Of a stretch of DNA of 64,000 nucleotides, positions 39,701 through 54,700 are shown in pieces. Source of the stretch: Campylorhamphus procurvoides (Eukaryota; Chordata; Aves; Passeriformes; Dendrocolaptidae); NCBI GenBank assembly GCA_013396655.1, contig WBMV01009265.1, forward strand, positions 6,194-70,193, in the 5' to 3' direction. Under the pieces are notes generated by a model. The model was given only the letters and a program-made list of their open reading frames with translations, was not told the DNA's origin and ran no database searches. Position 1 is the first letter of the stretch. The number at the start of each line of letters is the position of its first letter. The position numbers and the translations under genes were made by a program.

Positions 39701-42700
39701 CACCTTAAGAATCTTTGCCAGTTACCAGCAAATTGCATTTACTTATAACCAAATCAGAAAGAAGTAGAGAACAGAAAGATACTTTATCTTACACAAGGTA
39801 AGTTTTGTCTCTCAGACTGCCTATTTACATATTATTAATCATGTATTCCTGACACCAGTTACTCCTCCAAGAAGCAGATTCCCTTCAAACAGCTGAAGAC
39901 TTCTGCTAACAGACAAAATGCATCAATGTCAAGTTTCCTACCTGCCACTCTGACAAGTCTTAATCAATATTCTGGGTTTAAGAAAACTTACCAACAACAT
40001 TCATCAATGGGAGTTGTAGACAAAGAAAATATAAAGGCAAACAAAATGATGGCTGTCCTAGCTAAACAGTAGTTAATTTATCTTGTATAATTAAAGCTAT
40101 GCATTCCAGGAAAACTTGATGACATTAACATTGCTAATAATCAGGAAGAAAACATCAAAAAGCTGTTACACTATTGCTTTTGGGTTTTTTCCTATAAGGG
40201 CAATGAAATCAACACAACTAGCATACATTTGTATATAGTTTATATCATATTTTAAATAATTTCTTAAGTGATTAGTTTTCACGTTCCATTTTTATCAGCC
40301 TATCAAGTGCGGGCGAAGTGGGAAATATGTAGGTTTGACAGTGCAGATATCCCCAGTAATCTAGAATACGGTTCTTTTTCCTATCACGTATTAATGAATT
40401 GCTGTTCCAGAACCACATTTATAACTGGATATGCCAGTGTCCTAGTTCAGCAGGAGGGACCAGTTATCACTGTGTGGGGGTGATTAAAGCTATGTATTCT
40501 ACACCCTCTATTCATTCCCCAAGAACAATGGACCATTTGCAGTAGCTGCCCAGGAAGTTGTTAGCACCCTCACACCCAGCCTGAGGGGGTGTGGCTGGTA
40601 ATGGGGGATCAACGGTTCAACAATATCCCATGACTCATAGAGTTAATCACCCATTGTGTGAGTCCCCGCCCTGGGGGAGGGACTGGGTGCTCCCTGAGGG
40701 TGCATAAACGGGGCTCAGAAGACCTTGAGCACCTCTCGTTGGATCCAAACGAGCAGCAGGACCTCGACAGGAGGAAACCACTACTCTTAATCAGACTGCA
40801 ACCATCACTCCTGACCAGACCACAGCTATCATCTGCACCAACAGGTCAGAGAGCCCAGCTGGCCGGGCATGACAGCGCCACCTGCTGTCTGTGGATATAA
40901 GTGCATTTCCCTTTTCGGAGAGTAGCCAAGAGGACCTTTTAGACTGTTTTGCCTTGTCATTTTGGGGTGGAGGGGTTTGTTGCAGACTGTTGTTGTAGAT
41001 ATATATATGTATATATATATATGTGTTGTGGTTAAGAACTGTTATTTTTATTTTCCTTTATGTATATTTTTCCTAATTAAAGTTCTGTTCTCTAAATTTA
41101 AAGGAGAGGGATTATTTATTGGTCAACATAGATATCTTAGTTCTCCTTTGAACTAAGACAGCCAGTTTTCAGATCAAAGATTGAAAAGTTCACTGGTACC
41201 TGCAGACCCCAACTGCAAAATTCCAACCCAGTTAAAAACTTGCACCTTCAGCTGGAATTAGCAACTCTCAGTTCTTCTTTTCCTGTCTTGTATTATCATT
41301 TATATTTTTATTCTTCTCATGAGCAAATTAAAAGAGGAATATTTATTACTATAATAGAACTAGCACAGAAGATATTTTCTAGTTTACAGATCTATGCAGA
41401 TGTTGCAAAGATCATGACACCAGATCCAAACACATTACTATGCACAAATTTCATGATAAGGATAGAGAGGCTGACATTCTACATTTATTAAGGCATTTGG
41501 CTTCACTGTGCTTCTGACACACTCATCTCTGTATTATTTTATCCAGTATGATATTTTACTATTTTAAGGTATTCAGGACATTTCAGTTCTGACCGTTATA
41601 AATGAGCTGTGTGTCTACCAGACTACCCCTCCACATAAAAATGGAACCAATGCTATGAAGATTTCAACTTAATTCCTCTTCGGAACAAACCCTCCTAATA
41701 CCTTCCAACTCTAAACTCCAACACCTTTTTATATAAAAGCAAGAAACAATCCTATCTTTATCCCCTGCTTCTTCTTCTCTTCTACTATCATACAGACTCC
41801 TTAATATGGTATGACACATCGCTGGGAAGCTATGCAGTTTGACTCCTTACTCATAACTCACTGTAATATTAAAAAAAAGAAAATTAAATTCCCTGTGTAC
41901 TGTCTGCTAACCATGACAATTCAGCTAAGAAGAATAATTTCACAATTGTTATATTATATTGACTACATTGATACTTTTGTCATCAACTTTTTTGCCCTTT
42001 TGCTTTGCATCTCCTGATCTTGCTGTCGAACTTAGAATTTAAAAAAGTATTCTTTCATTTCAGTTAGCGAACAGTACTGTTATGTTTGTGAGCTGAAAAC
42101 CTAAGAAATCTATTAACTAGGCATGCCTACTAGGAAACTATTATTGCTTAAAATATTGTCATTTACATTATTATAACATTTGTTTTCAATTTCTAAAAAC
42201 ATGACTGACTCAGATCCATGAGCTGAAACATGCTTAATGTTCTGTGATACAATACAGCTACAATTCACAAAAAGAAAAATGAAGAGGCATAAGGGGACCA
42301 TTCTGCATTAAAATCACTGTATGGATGTGTTAAAGGTTGGCTTTTGTGATTAATTTGTAGCTGTTTAAATGATGACCCTTTACTGATACTTCAGTGGTTT
42401 GGCAAAGGAAGGCAGTGTAATTACCAGTATTCACAGATCATTTAATTGGAAGCAAAGACAGCAAAATATGGACGAAAAATCATGTAGGACATTTTTTACT
42501 CTTATCAGGGGAAAATTTTATTGAATATTACTCTTTCAGATTGAATGAAGCATTTAGGAACTGAAAGTACATAAGATTGCTTGTGATATGGCAAATATAT
42601 AAAAAGGATTTTAGTAAGGAAATTCTGTCGTAGTTCTGACAAGAGCAATATTTGGATTATTTTTCCCTTTTCCTGTTAAAAAATTAGAACAAAATTGAAA

Positions 42701-45700
42701 ATCTCGCCTCGCTCCAGGAAGCAGCAAAAAAGCCCCTTATGAAACCACTGAATATCCTTTTGAAAAAAATAAATCTGACCAAAATAACATAAAGACCTTG
42801 TGCAAAGAGGTAAATTTAAATTTCATTTTAGAAGAGATACTGGACTGCTTCAAGAACTCTGGTACTGGCTTATAAGAGACCTTTGAGAATTGTTCTGCAA
42901 GTGCACAGTGATTTTCTTCTCTTCTCACTGTGGTTATGTGGTTATCAGACAATAAGCATGGTATAGAGCACCTTCCTAGGTGTAATGCTTTACCAAACAG
43001 AAGACTTAGCCACTCAAGTTTCTTCATCTCTATGCTATGCATGAAGGCAACCACATTGGTCACTACCAGACAAAAACTTTGTAAATGAATAGAAATTATC
43101 AGAAAACCGGAAAATATTTCACTACAAGCAGATACAGCTCAGTCCAGAACTCACCCTATTTTTCACAGATAGTGGGCAAAAGCATGGGGGGGTTATAAAT
43201 CAGAAGTCAGCCTTAGATCCTTCTTCTTTCACTGAGCTTTATGATGATTTTTCCTTTCAGTCTGTACATTCTCAGAATTCTAATATTACCATAAATTCTT
43301 CAAAGATATCTGCCCCAGATTTAAGCCCAATTGTTTGCAATATGCAATTGCAAAAGCATAATAATATTCAGAAAGTAAATTTGCTCTCATCTAATCCTGA
43401 GTTCAGCTCTGAGAGATCAAGGACAAGAAGCTGTCTTATGTGATTGTATATTAAAACATACAAAATCAAACTATCAGAAAGCTGAGTTTTCCACGAAGGT
43501 TAAAAACATAGTATTAGTAATGTTCAGAAAACCAAAAAGTTCTTTTAAGAGACCCTTCTAACAATCACATTCCATTACAGCACTTCAAATCATCTCACCA
43601 GACATAAATTAATGTTACATGGAGGAGGTGAAAGAAAATGATTATTCATCTTTTACTTGCAACAAAAGAAATAGGATTGTCAAATAAAATACAAACATTT
43701 AAAACAAACAGGAAGTAGCTTTTAAAGTAGTACATAATTAAATTGTGAAACTCATCATCACAGAAAAACAAATATGCCAAAAAGAAATTCATACAGGAAA
43801 GGATCAATTATTACCCAACAAGTTAGACACAACTTCTCTTGCAGAAATCTTTTGTTAGACTTTGCTGGAATTCAGATAGGCACTCTAAAGAAGTGCCTAT
43901 CCAAAAGGATGTTTTAGACATGTTCTGGGAGAGAAACTGAAATTTGCTGTCTAAATTTGGTCTCATGGTCCCACATACTTAGAGAAAGCAAGCACAAGCA
44001 TTCAATTTCCCAAATGCTAATCAGATTATCTTGAAATCTTGAATCACTTCTTTTTGAATCACACTTCTGCCTTTGGGTACCTGACACCTTTAGGACTTAC
44101 ACCATTGAAAAGGCACACCACTATTTTTGATACTTACTTTTTCTTTCTTAAAGTGGATAGATTAATATAGACTACTCCTACCTCCTTCTTTCCTGAAATC
44201 ATGGATTGTTGGTGAAAAAAAATCTCTTATTGTTCTGCTTGTGAGATGGAATACAGCAGAAATTACACAATATGACAACTGAAAAGTTCATTGACTTTAA
44301 TTCGTATCACTTATTTTTTATCAGAAATTCCTCAGAATTGATTGTTGACGCTATATAACAATACATGTCAAAATTCTTCTTTTCACAGAGGATTTTTATA
44401 TATACACCGTACTTAATCATAATATCATCCACTTTCTGCAATTACTCAGATACATAGAGAAAAGGAATTAAAATAAACTGCATTCCCTGTACTGTTTTGT
44501 CTAAGCACAAGGATTTACTGTGATTTTTTATTTCAAAATCAATTCACAATTATTTTCCTACTTCTCTAAATGCAATCACATATATTCAGTATTTAGCATA
44601 AAAGAGTAAGCATCCTAAATATACTTTTTCTGTGGTATTTGTTGAGTTTCGGTGTGTATTTTACATTCTTTGTACTGTACAATGCATTCACAATGCATTC
44701 TCATCATTGTGCATTCCATTAAAGAAAGAAAAATCTAAAGTTAACTGAAATAGAGTTTGGTGAAATAGACCTTAAAAAATAAAAGTATTTTAAGGTTAAT
44801 TTTAAAAACAAATTTTACTGTGACTTGATACCTTCAATTAAAGACAAATCTATTAATGAACAGCTGTAGTAAATACAGCAAATGATACTTCTGGATAATT
44901 TAGAGGAGGAAGTACACTGAGATGCTCTTATCAATAAATAAAAGTGAAGATTAAAGCACAGCAGCAAAGTCAAGGAACAAAAAATATGCTTCTTGTTACT
45001 AAGAACTATTTGTTGTTTTCTTTGCGGTTCAACCTGTTTTGCATTCTCAGAGTGGATTGTCTTGAGTTATTGTTCTGTACTTTTGAATATTTCTGTTCTC
45101 CAATTAAATTTTCATGTAGAAGAGGTATTATCCAATCAGTGTGAGTAGTAGAAGGTGAACTGATGCTATCTGAAAATGAATTAAAGAATGTGGGAAAAAA
45201 TGTGTTCTGCAGTACCAGATAACCAGAAGACCTTGAAAGTACTTGCTGACCACTAAGGTGATTCCAAGTTTCAGAGTCCTCTAGAACTTTTCCTGATTTT
45301 AGGTGTTTGTATACCTATTGTGGTAAACAATTGTTTCTTTTCTTAACACCAACTGCCCTCAGGACTGTTTCTGTTTGGGTTTCAGAGCGACAGAACAGTG
45401 ATGACATCTCAGATTGTCATCCAGACACAGTATTCTGTTTGGTAAGAACAAAGGAAAAAGACAACATATTACCATGACTCCTCAGTTCACACTGGCTTTT
45501 TGATTTATTTATTTTTTTTCCCAGTACCAATCACAGAGCCCTAAATGAACCTGTCTACAAATTCATTTTTTCCCTTTTCTCAGGTTCCCCCACCTGTCCC
45601 TGCCCTCCCATTCACCTATTTTAAAAACTTGGGAAAAATCAGAAATTAGTCCTCAAGCTTGAACTAAATACTGACTGTTTTAGATCTCCATCTCAGAATG

Positions 45701-48700
45701 TCTCTTCCTTTTCAATGGAAAACTGATATATCTAAAAGATACATTCAGAGGATAAGACAAATGTGATGTTTCCACCTCTAAATCTAGTTTAAACTGCAAT
45801 GGTTGCAACATGGTATTAATGCAGTGAGATGTTACACACTAGAAAACAGGGAAGGAAAAAACTGAGGCTTTTCTGATGAGCTCATCGGAAGACTAGCCCT
45901 GTTTTCTTAGACCAAGCAGTGAAAAGATTAAATACCCTCTTTAATATCTCTGCCAACGCCCCTCCGACAGCTGAAGAGCTTGGTTACTGGTACTCATTAC
46001 AATGTTTCTTAGCATCTGCAGTCTTTATACCAACAAGAATTCTCTGTAACATAGTAGAAAATCAGGTTGTGAGAGGTTAATACCACTTAGCATTTCACAT
46101 TTCTTAATCACAACTTGTCATTTATAGGCTAGGCACTATTTTTTTTTTCCCCCCAGGATTTTGAAATTATGAGCAAAAATCATGGACAAGTTATAAGCAA
46201 AATAATGAAAGTTTTGGTGTAGAAGTTTCAAAGTAGCTGTAAGATGAGCTTGGATAGTATTATATTTTCTAAATATTAAAAGCTATTTTTAAAATTCAGG
46301 TGACAAAGAAAAAAATAGGCGTCACAATGCAGGATTCACTTGGAAAAGCAGTCACTGACAAAATCTGATAAGTGATGAGAGCCTGAAGTAAGTCTATAAA
46401 AATATGAAAAATGAAGAAAGATTAATATTCAGGACAGAACACTGATTGGAAAGCCTACATGAAAAGATAACAGGACTATTTTTAAAGCTGCATTTTACTT
46501 CTAGAGACACGGGAGAGGATTTAAAGAGACTTTCATGCTGATTACTTTAGATAAAAATACAGCCTGTTCAAAGTCGGCCAAACATGCCGGGCAGCCAAGT
46601 TGATGCAATGCATTCCAGTATAGTCTGTGTCCGTGGATATTCCGGAATTTAATGTAGGTACAGCTGGGAAATCTCAGAGATACCCCTTTCCAGAATTCAG
46701 CTATTGGGTTATAAAAATATTTTCACATTTCCTGCAGATGGCTGGATTCTTTTCTTCACTCATAATTTTAATTCAGAATTCATTACAGACAGCTGCTGGC
46801 TCTGATAGAACCTAATTGCTCTTTTAGTAGACTCAGCTGCAAGCAGTCAGATTTCCTTTTCCTTGGTAGAGTATATTATACATAAACATGGGCGGGGAAA
46901 AAATAACCAATTAACTAAATACATATGGATAAAATGACTCACTAAGAGTGCTGATCAAATAACATATAAAACTACAGCTCAGGTCAAAGGAAATTACAGG
47001 CCTTGTAAGACATGATAATATATATATGGAAACAATTATCATCACTAACATATTTGTAATTTGAAATAACACATGCCTTTGTTAAAAAAAATCTTACTGA
47101 AAATGATTACATTTTAATAAGGGGCAGGTTATTTCACTGAGTGAAAAATCATCAGTCTTTATCAGACCTGCTCAACTGAAAGCATTTGTTGGCCAAATCA
47201 AAGTCAGGCCTCAGTATGTCCACTGGGAAAAGAAAATATGGCTTAATTATGAGATTATTTTTTGCTGCCTCACCTTTTGCTAAAAAAAAAAAAAAGAAAT
47301 TAAAAAGCCCCAAACAAACTGGAGTCAAGATTGGAGAGCAATCTCCAATTACTCCTCCAGACAACAGTCCTGCTGATGAGTCTGCCACAGGTAACTGCTG
47401 ATTTAGTTCCCTGTCACCATTTTTTTTTCCCCATTGATAACTGTCTTACAGCACACAGTACCTAGTAAGGCTCAACTGTCTTTAAAAAGAGAAACAGTGC
47501 CCTGTTTTTGTAGTCCTAAATAAAGGACTGGGATCAATGGATTTTTAGTAGCTCCTGTCAAATATAACTTAGATTGTCTTTAACAAACAGCTGAAACCAA
47601 ACAAAAATGAGTGATCACAACATTTGCTATACAGCAGGAATGATAATAGACTCAGTAGAAACCAGATAATGAAGACTCACATATAGATCAAGATTAGGTT
47701 GCCATTTCTAAAGCAGATCACAAGCCAAACTAGAAATAGACATCAAAGCAAAAAGAGAGGGACAGGAAGGAAGACCAGGGGGAGAACGAAGGTACTGTTA
47801 CTCAGGCTATGAAAAAAGGGTGTGTCACAAAGGAGGGACCAGAGACAGACAGCCAAAAGACCAGGGATGTGAGGATTCCCTTCCACCTCCCTCCACACGA
47901 CAAGTACTGGAAGGGGTTAGAATATTATGCTATCCCAGTTTGCTATGATGGATGAACACAAAGTAAAGTTGTAGACATGTAAAACATGAAACAGCACTAA
48001 ATACTGCATTTTTATCCTTCTCTTATCCAAAGATATTTAGTGAAATGAAGGGACGTATGTTTCAAATAAAAGTATATAGATATCTTCTAACATAATGAGT
48101 GAAACTACTTTGGCACGGATAAAAGGTCAAAGATAATACTGCCTTTTTTTTGTTCTTCAAAATGTGGGTGCAATCATGAATATGAACAAAATATGAACAA
48201 AAACGTATCCACCAGTTTCTCAGGCAGATTCTAAAGGAATAAAGGAGAAAAGAATTGAAATTCTCATGAAGCAGAGCTGAACTAGTCACTAACTGCTTGC
48301 TAGTGGAGAGGAAACTTTACTGAAATACTGTTGACATTGGAGTTCTGTACTTTCCCCTGCAATGTCTGACATTTGCCATTGTCAGAGACATGATAGTGGC
48401 CTAGACAGACCACTGATTCTATCTAGTAATAGAATTCCCTATGTTCCTTCACAGATTTCTGACTGCTACCAGAAACAAATCTTACCCTATGCAGTCACAG
48501 CAGCTTTTTAGGATTTCAAAAGATAATCCAGCCCTAAGTCACACCAGTGGGGAGTATAATCCCCTGAACCACAGCCTAAGTGTCAACCAAAGATGGCTTT
48601 ATACATATATGACTGATTTAATCAAAGAGAACACAAGCTGGTATTTTTCATTATTTCATCCTGCATGAAGTAATACTACTATTATTTGTTATTTGTATGT

Positions 48701-51700
48701 TTTTGAATTTTAATAACAGTTCCATTAATACTTTCTGAGTTTTAATGATCACAAATTATAGAAGTACATATTGTACATACAGTGACTTCAGGTTTTAGGA
48801 AAGGCTTGTTTGCTACGCAGATTCTAACTGATGACAAAACTTGAAAGTCGGTCAGCATCAGTTTCCTTTTTGTTTGATCCCTCATGGACGATTTCTAGAC
48901 AATATAGCATTGTATTTTCCTATTTTAAAAACAGCAACAACAGTAACAACAAAAAAAACCAAACAAACAAAAAAAAGAAAACCCCAAATGAACAAAAAAA
49001 CAAACCAACCAATGAACCAAAAACCTATCAAGATACCCTAGCCAATTTTAAAGGACTCTCCACACTGTCACATTAACTATGGCATAGTAATTCTTGTCCA
49101 CACTTCCAGGTTTTCATATGTAAGTACCTAAATTTAAGGACAGAAACTAGAGACCTATGTTAATAAGACCCAGAGTGCTGTTAACTTAAAGAGGGGTAAG
49201 TTGGGGAAGGTAACTGGCATCTTTGGAATCAAGATCATCCTAACTATTGACACTCAAATTTGAAACACAGAAAAGAAAATCCAGCATTACCCCTCCATCA
49301 CTGGATCCATCAACATACAGACAGGGACTCTACTTTTTGTCTGTATAATTGCAAGAACATAGCTCAATAATTAAATGAGAGCTCTTGCATGCTCAGCATA
49401 AAACAGCCAATGTCTTCCACTGTAAAGTTCCAAAATCTAAATTTTCACAACGTCCAAAGTTTTTATGGTGAGAATATGAAGGCAAGACCCAACTCTTGTC
49501 CATCTGTGATGCCACACATTATCAAGTAGTGCCTTGCTACACCAGTTTCTTTCATCTAGCCTTTATGAACTTTTCCTCTAGACTCTTTCTCTTTTTCCAG
49601 CAGATTCTACAATTCCAACAACTAAATGAAGACAGAGAAACCATCCAAAAAAATCCTATTCCACTTCCTTAAGCAGAGATCAAGCTCCCAAGGTATTAAA
49701 CTCTGAAAGCCTCGGTACCTTATTCTCTGTAATTTACCTGTTGTAATGAAATAATTTCTAAGAATAAAGTTATACATAGAAATGAAATGACTCACAGTCA
49801 GTTACCCTGCATGGTCATAGTAACTGAGACTATTAATACATATGGAATACAATGAAAAACACGGACATGTACTCATTACTATATTTTTTATTAAGAGGAA
49901 CTAAATATCCTTAGCAGGATCACTAACTATACATTTTTTAACAACAGCTTTACACCTATCTGCTTTTTATTCGTGAACAATAACTTTCAGAAAAAAGAAT
50001 TGTTAATGAGATATACAGTGATTCACTGCTAACAGCTGGAGAGAAAATAGTGATATGGTGTTTTCGTATCTGGATGATACTCCATACAGTATATACAACA
50101 CAGTATATACAATATACAGTAGCAATAACTTCTGAATAAAGACATGAGGGTAAAGCAGAGAAAGTTTAGAATATTTTTGATATTAAAATATTTGTCATAC
50201 TAAAATGATTTTTCTATCTTTCCCTCTCTGAAGCTTCGAGCTGTCCAAGGAAGTTAGGAAATGTTTTGAGTTGCTCTCAGGATAGGGAAAGAGAAGGGAT
50301 GAGAAAATTTTAGTATTTTTCAATCTTATTTGACAGATTTCTGAACATGAAGTGGGAAGATATTTTCCCCCCACTGTGAAAAAGGATAGGCAGTCATCTG
50401 CAACCGACTCACTGCATGGATTAGAAAATCAGCACTTATAAGGCCTATGGCAAAAGCAGTAGGGAAGTTCAAATGATACAGAGGTGAAGTACAACAATCC
50501 ACGGGAAAATCACTGCTTTTGACAAAGGTTTTCTTTTCTAAGTGTTATCTTTTTGATCCACAAATATGGAATAAAAATTAGGTAAGTATTCTACTTTCAG
50601 AAACAGAGCATCACAGTCTCTTCTTTATTTTTTTTTTAAAATTATCTTATTTTTCACTGTGCTAACTGGTTATGTTAGAATAGTCAGACACAGATTAAAT
50701 TAAAAGTCAAATTCCTCCAAACATCCAAGTTTTTCTGTTTGCAATAGCAGCATTAACAGTACCTGACAAAACTTCACAAAATATCTTAAAAATATGCCCC
50801 TTGGTGCTGGTATTAAAAAGAAAGATTAAAACATATGGGATTGCACTAGCATGTTACTGAACCAACTACTAAAGTTTATGTGGTGTTTTGAAAACACAGT
50901 GGCATAGAACTCCAAACACCCTCTGGTGCTCTTTTATTGTGATCTGATTAGCACCTGTTTGCCTGCACTAATCCAACTTCAAACGAAAACGTGTGCTTTC
51001 CCTGCTATCATTAGACAACACACTACAGTCTCACCAATGGAGAATCCTAGGGTTTTAGCTTGCACTTTTTCATTAAAGAAACCATTTTTTGTAGATCAGC
51101 TCTGCAAATTAGGGCAGCTCTGCAAATTAGGGCAAATCATGCAGAGACACCAGCAGGATTGAGGCATTACTCAACTTCTGTGCAAAGGGACTGAAAGGGT
51201 ACTATTAAAATATAAGTCTGTAAATGAAAAAGACATCTATGTGCATCGAGTATTTCAACCACCACAGAAAAATCTTCTGACAAGTCACTCAAAATAAGCC
51301 AAATCAAGATTTGAACATATTGTATAAAGTACCTACAAACAGGTCTGGACTGCTAAATTTCATTTGTGGTGGGGTTTTTTTGCCCTTTTTTTTTTCATCC
51401 AGCTTTACCTTTATTTATCTGCTTTTCTCCACCAAATCTCCCACTGACAATAAGGATCATGAAACATGGTAGTTTATAACAAGCGCATTTCTAAACCTAG
51501 CTTTATCTTGACTGAGGCTCTACTGAACTATATTTTCTGGTAGTTATAGAAAAAAAAAACAACTGTATATATTTTTTCCTGGGAAAAGGGTGCAATGGCA
51601 TTACACATTTATGTTACTATAACTATACCTCTTTCATGGAGGTAGTCCTTCCAAAATATCTGACTACATAAATAAAAATTCTGCACTTAGATAAGGCCTT

Positions 51701-54700
51701 AATGTTTCCTTTGGTGCTCTATAATTCTTTTAGCAATGATATATGTTTTCACCTTAAAAATACTGTACCATTAAATATATTTTAGCTACCTTTTCCACTT
51801 GAAAATCTGCCAACTTTTTGGCACAAGTGTTCTGGTTTGGGCTGGTGTAGAATTAATTTCCTTCACAGAGTTCTTGCCTCTGTTTCAGTGCATGGTACAG
51901 CCCAAGGAAGCTGGGTGTGTATTGGAGGCTGGGAGAAGACATATCTGGGACAGGTGACCCAAACCGACCAGAAAGGGACATCCCATACCATATGACATCA
52001 CGCCCAGGATATAAAGCTGGGGGGAAGAAGAAAGAAGGGGAAACATTTAGAGTAATGGTGTTTGTCTTCCCAAGTAACTTTTACATGTGATGGGGCTCTG
52101 CCCTCCTGGAGATGGTTGAATACCTGCCTGCCCATGGGAAGAAGTGAATGAATTTCTTCTTTTGCTTTTCTTGCATGCACAGCTTTTACTTTCCCTATTA
52201 AGCAGTTTTAATCTCCACCCACAAGTTTTCAAGCCTTTACCTTTCTGATTCTCTCCTCAATCCTTCTGGTGGGGAGTGAGCAAGTGGCTGCATGGGGCTT
52301 GGCTGCTGGCTGGGATTAAACCACAGCAACGAGAGCTTTGATTGGTAGAATGTTCTTACAAAATTCTCAACATGGCTTTAACTTCTATACTAGATTCAAA
52401 TTCAATACTGTGCAGGCAAAAAAACTGTTATCAAAAGCAGATGTCTAAATGACGTGCAATGATGTCTGTTGCATGTCCGTTATTAATAAATAACGAGTAT
52501 TTTTGGGAATTCTGATCATATAATTGTGTAATTTTCTTTGCTCTTACCACAAAATATTTATAACAAAGTTTTCCATTTGTTTGATATGCATTTATCAGAA
52601 CTTGTCTTATCAAGTCTAGTAATTTTCAATGGCAATACTTATATTCTTAGTTAATTTCACCAGCACTATGCATTATTTTGCTGATCACAGTTACATGAAT
52701 AGAGTGCATTCAAAAATTTACAAGGTGGATTCTCCAGCTGTCAGTTGTTTTCAGTTCTGACCTTTTCCCACTAAGCACACTGTAAGTTATTAAATAAATT
52801 CTTCACACACTCAACAACCATTGCCTAGGACAGGACATTAAACTAGCTTACCAGCTACTGAGGCTTTAATACAAACCGTTCTGGAGCCACACTCGTGAAG
52901 CTGAACTACGGTCTCCAGCTCTATAGGATATATAGCAGTATCCCAAAACCACGAGATAAACTAGAAAAACCTCTTAATCCCCCACCATGAAATGTACTGA
53001 AAGACAACTGCTGGTCAGTATTAAGGTGGATGTGTAAAATGCAGTAAGGAAAAGGTGAAATCTTTTACCTACTGACAAATACAGAAGAAAGAGGGGTTAC
53101 TCTGTATGGATCAAATATAGATAGCTGGCTCTACTACTTATTCCTCACCCAGGCAGGGTGTACTTAGTTACCTTCCAGCTTTTATTTTCAGTTTTCTATT
53201 GTTTAAAAGTTTGCAGAAAAATGCTTCCAGAGATTCTTCATACCTACTCTTTATTTTTACTAAATGCATTTTGAAAAGCAACTCCTGTTGTGTTTATACT
53301 TCTAATAACATGTGATTATTATAATTTCCTGAGCTCTGAGAGTTTGTTAAGCACCGGAAGAAACACAAAAGAAGATGAAAGTGATGTCTTAGATGGCTTA
53401 TGCTCATCACTATGAATTCAATGTTTGTGCTAGGAACTAAACTCAGATTAGTCCTTCAACGAGATATAATGGAAAAGACTGACAAGATATGGTCTTGTAT
53501 TTTTTTTTCCCTAGTTGGTAGAGTTATAAATACTTCTAAAATCTGGATGACGAAATGGGGAAATTTAATGAAAAGGGACTTAGGGACTCCTGAACACAAA
53601 ATGGGAGACAGTGACAGAGAAGATACAGAACAAAGACAAAGGAAAACTTAAAAATGCTGCAGTGGCAGACTAGAAGACAGCAAAGAAAGAAATAGAAAGC
53701 AAGAAATTTGTCAAGAACAGATAAAATATCTCAGTGGAAAATGGTGAATGGTAGGGGGCAGTAAAAAGTGGTGCATGACAAAAATTCATAGGAGAATGCT
53801 ACCATTAGAACAACAATCTTACTTCAGAGAACTTACTAAGAAAAGCAGGAACATACTTCATATCGAAATGGTTCAGCAATATGATATAAACAGTGAAATG
53901 AGTCTGAGAAAACAGTGAAACTGAAGCACAGAAATAGAATATAATTAGAGGGGTCTACAGAATAAATATCAGTCCAGACACTGGAGAGAAAAAAATTGAA
54001 AAAAATGTTAAATGAGTAACAACGACAAGCAAAGAAAAGAGTGCAATGGAGAAACTTACAATGTGAGCAAAAGAAAAAAGGGGAAAAAAAACCCACAGAA
54101 AACACATTCTAAGAAGAAAAATAGAAAACATATAAAGCTTGCTTATTTTTTCTGTTTCAACATAAAATTAATTTTTATGAGCTTGAAATGAACTGTTTAT
54201 GGATGTCTAGTACTTTAATTTCAAATAAAATGGGAAGGATTTTCATGTTGCTATATGTAAGACATATCTTCTAGCCTAAACATATTGTGATGATGCTCTG
54301 TTTTTCTTCTTTTGATTTTTTAAACCAATGTAATAACCATAGAATCATAGAATATCCTCAGTGGAAGAGACCCACAAGGATTACTGAAGTCCAACTCCTG
54401 GCCCTGCACAGAACAGCCCTAAGAAAATAATGTTGAATTTGAAATGGTAAAGTATTGTAAATCTCAGAATATAATGTTGCTGCAATATGCCTGAAAAGTG
54501 ACGTCCACAGTAACATTACTACCATGAGAAATACACTTTAGTAACTTATCCTTGTTAATCTATCAGTTAGATAGTCAGCACATTAAAATGATGAGTTAAG
54601 TAGTACATTCATAACGTTGGCCTGTCCACACCACTTGTTGCTGAATGTCCAGCCACATAAAATTTTTAATTACAGAGATCCAAATTTTTAATTTGTCAGA

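Noticed and set aside
8715..52328. A complete endogenous retrovirus
   Set aside because: No gag, pol or env-like frames were seen next to any LTR; all appear to be solo LTRs.
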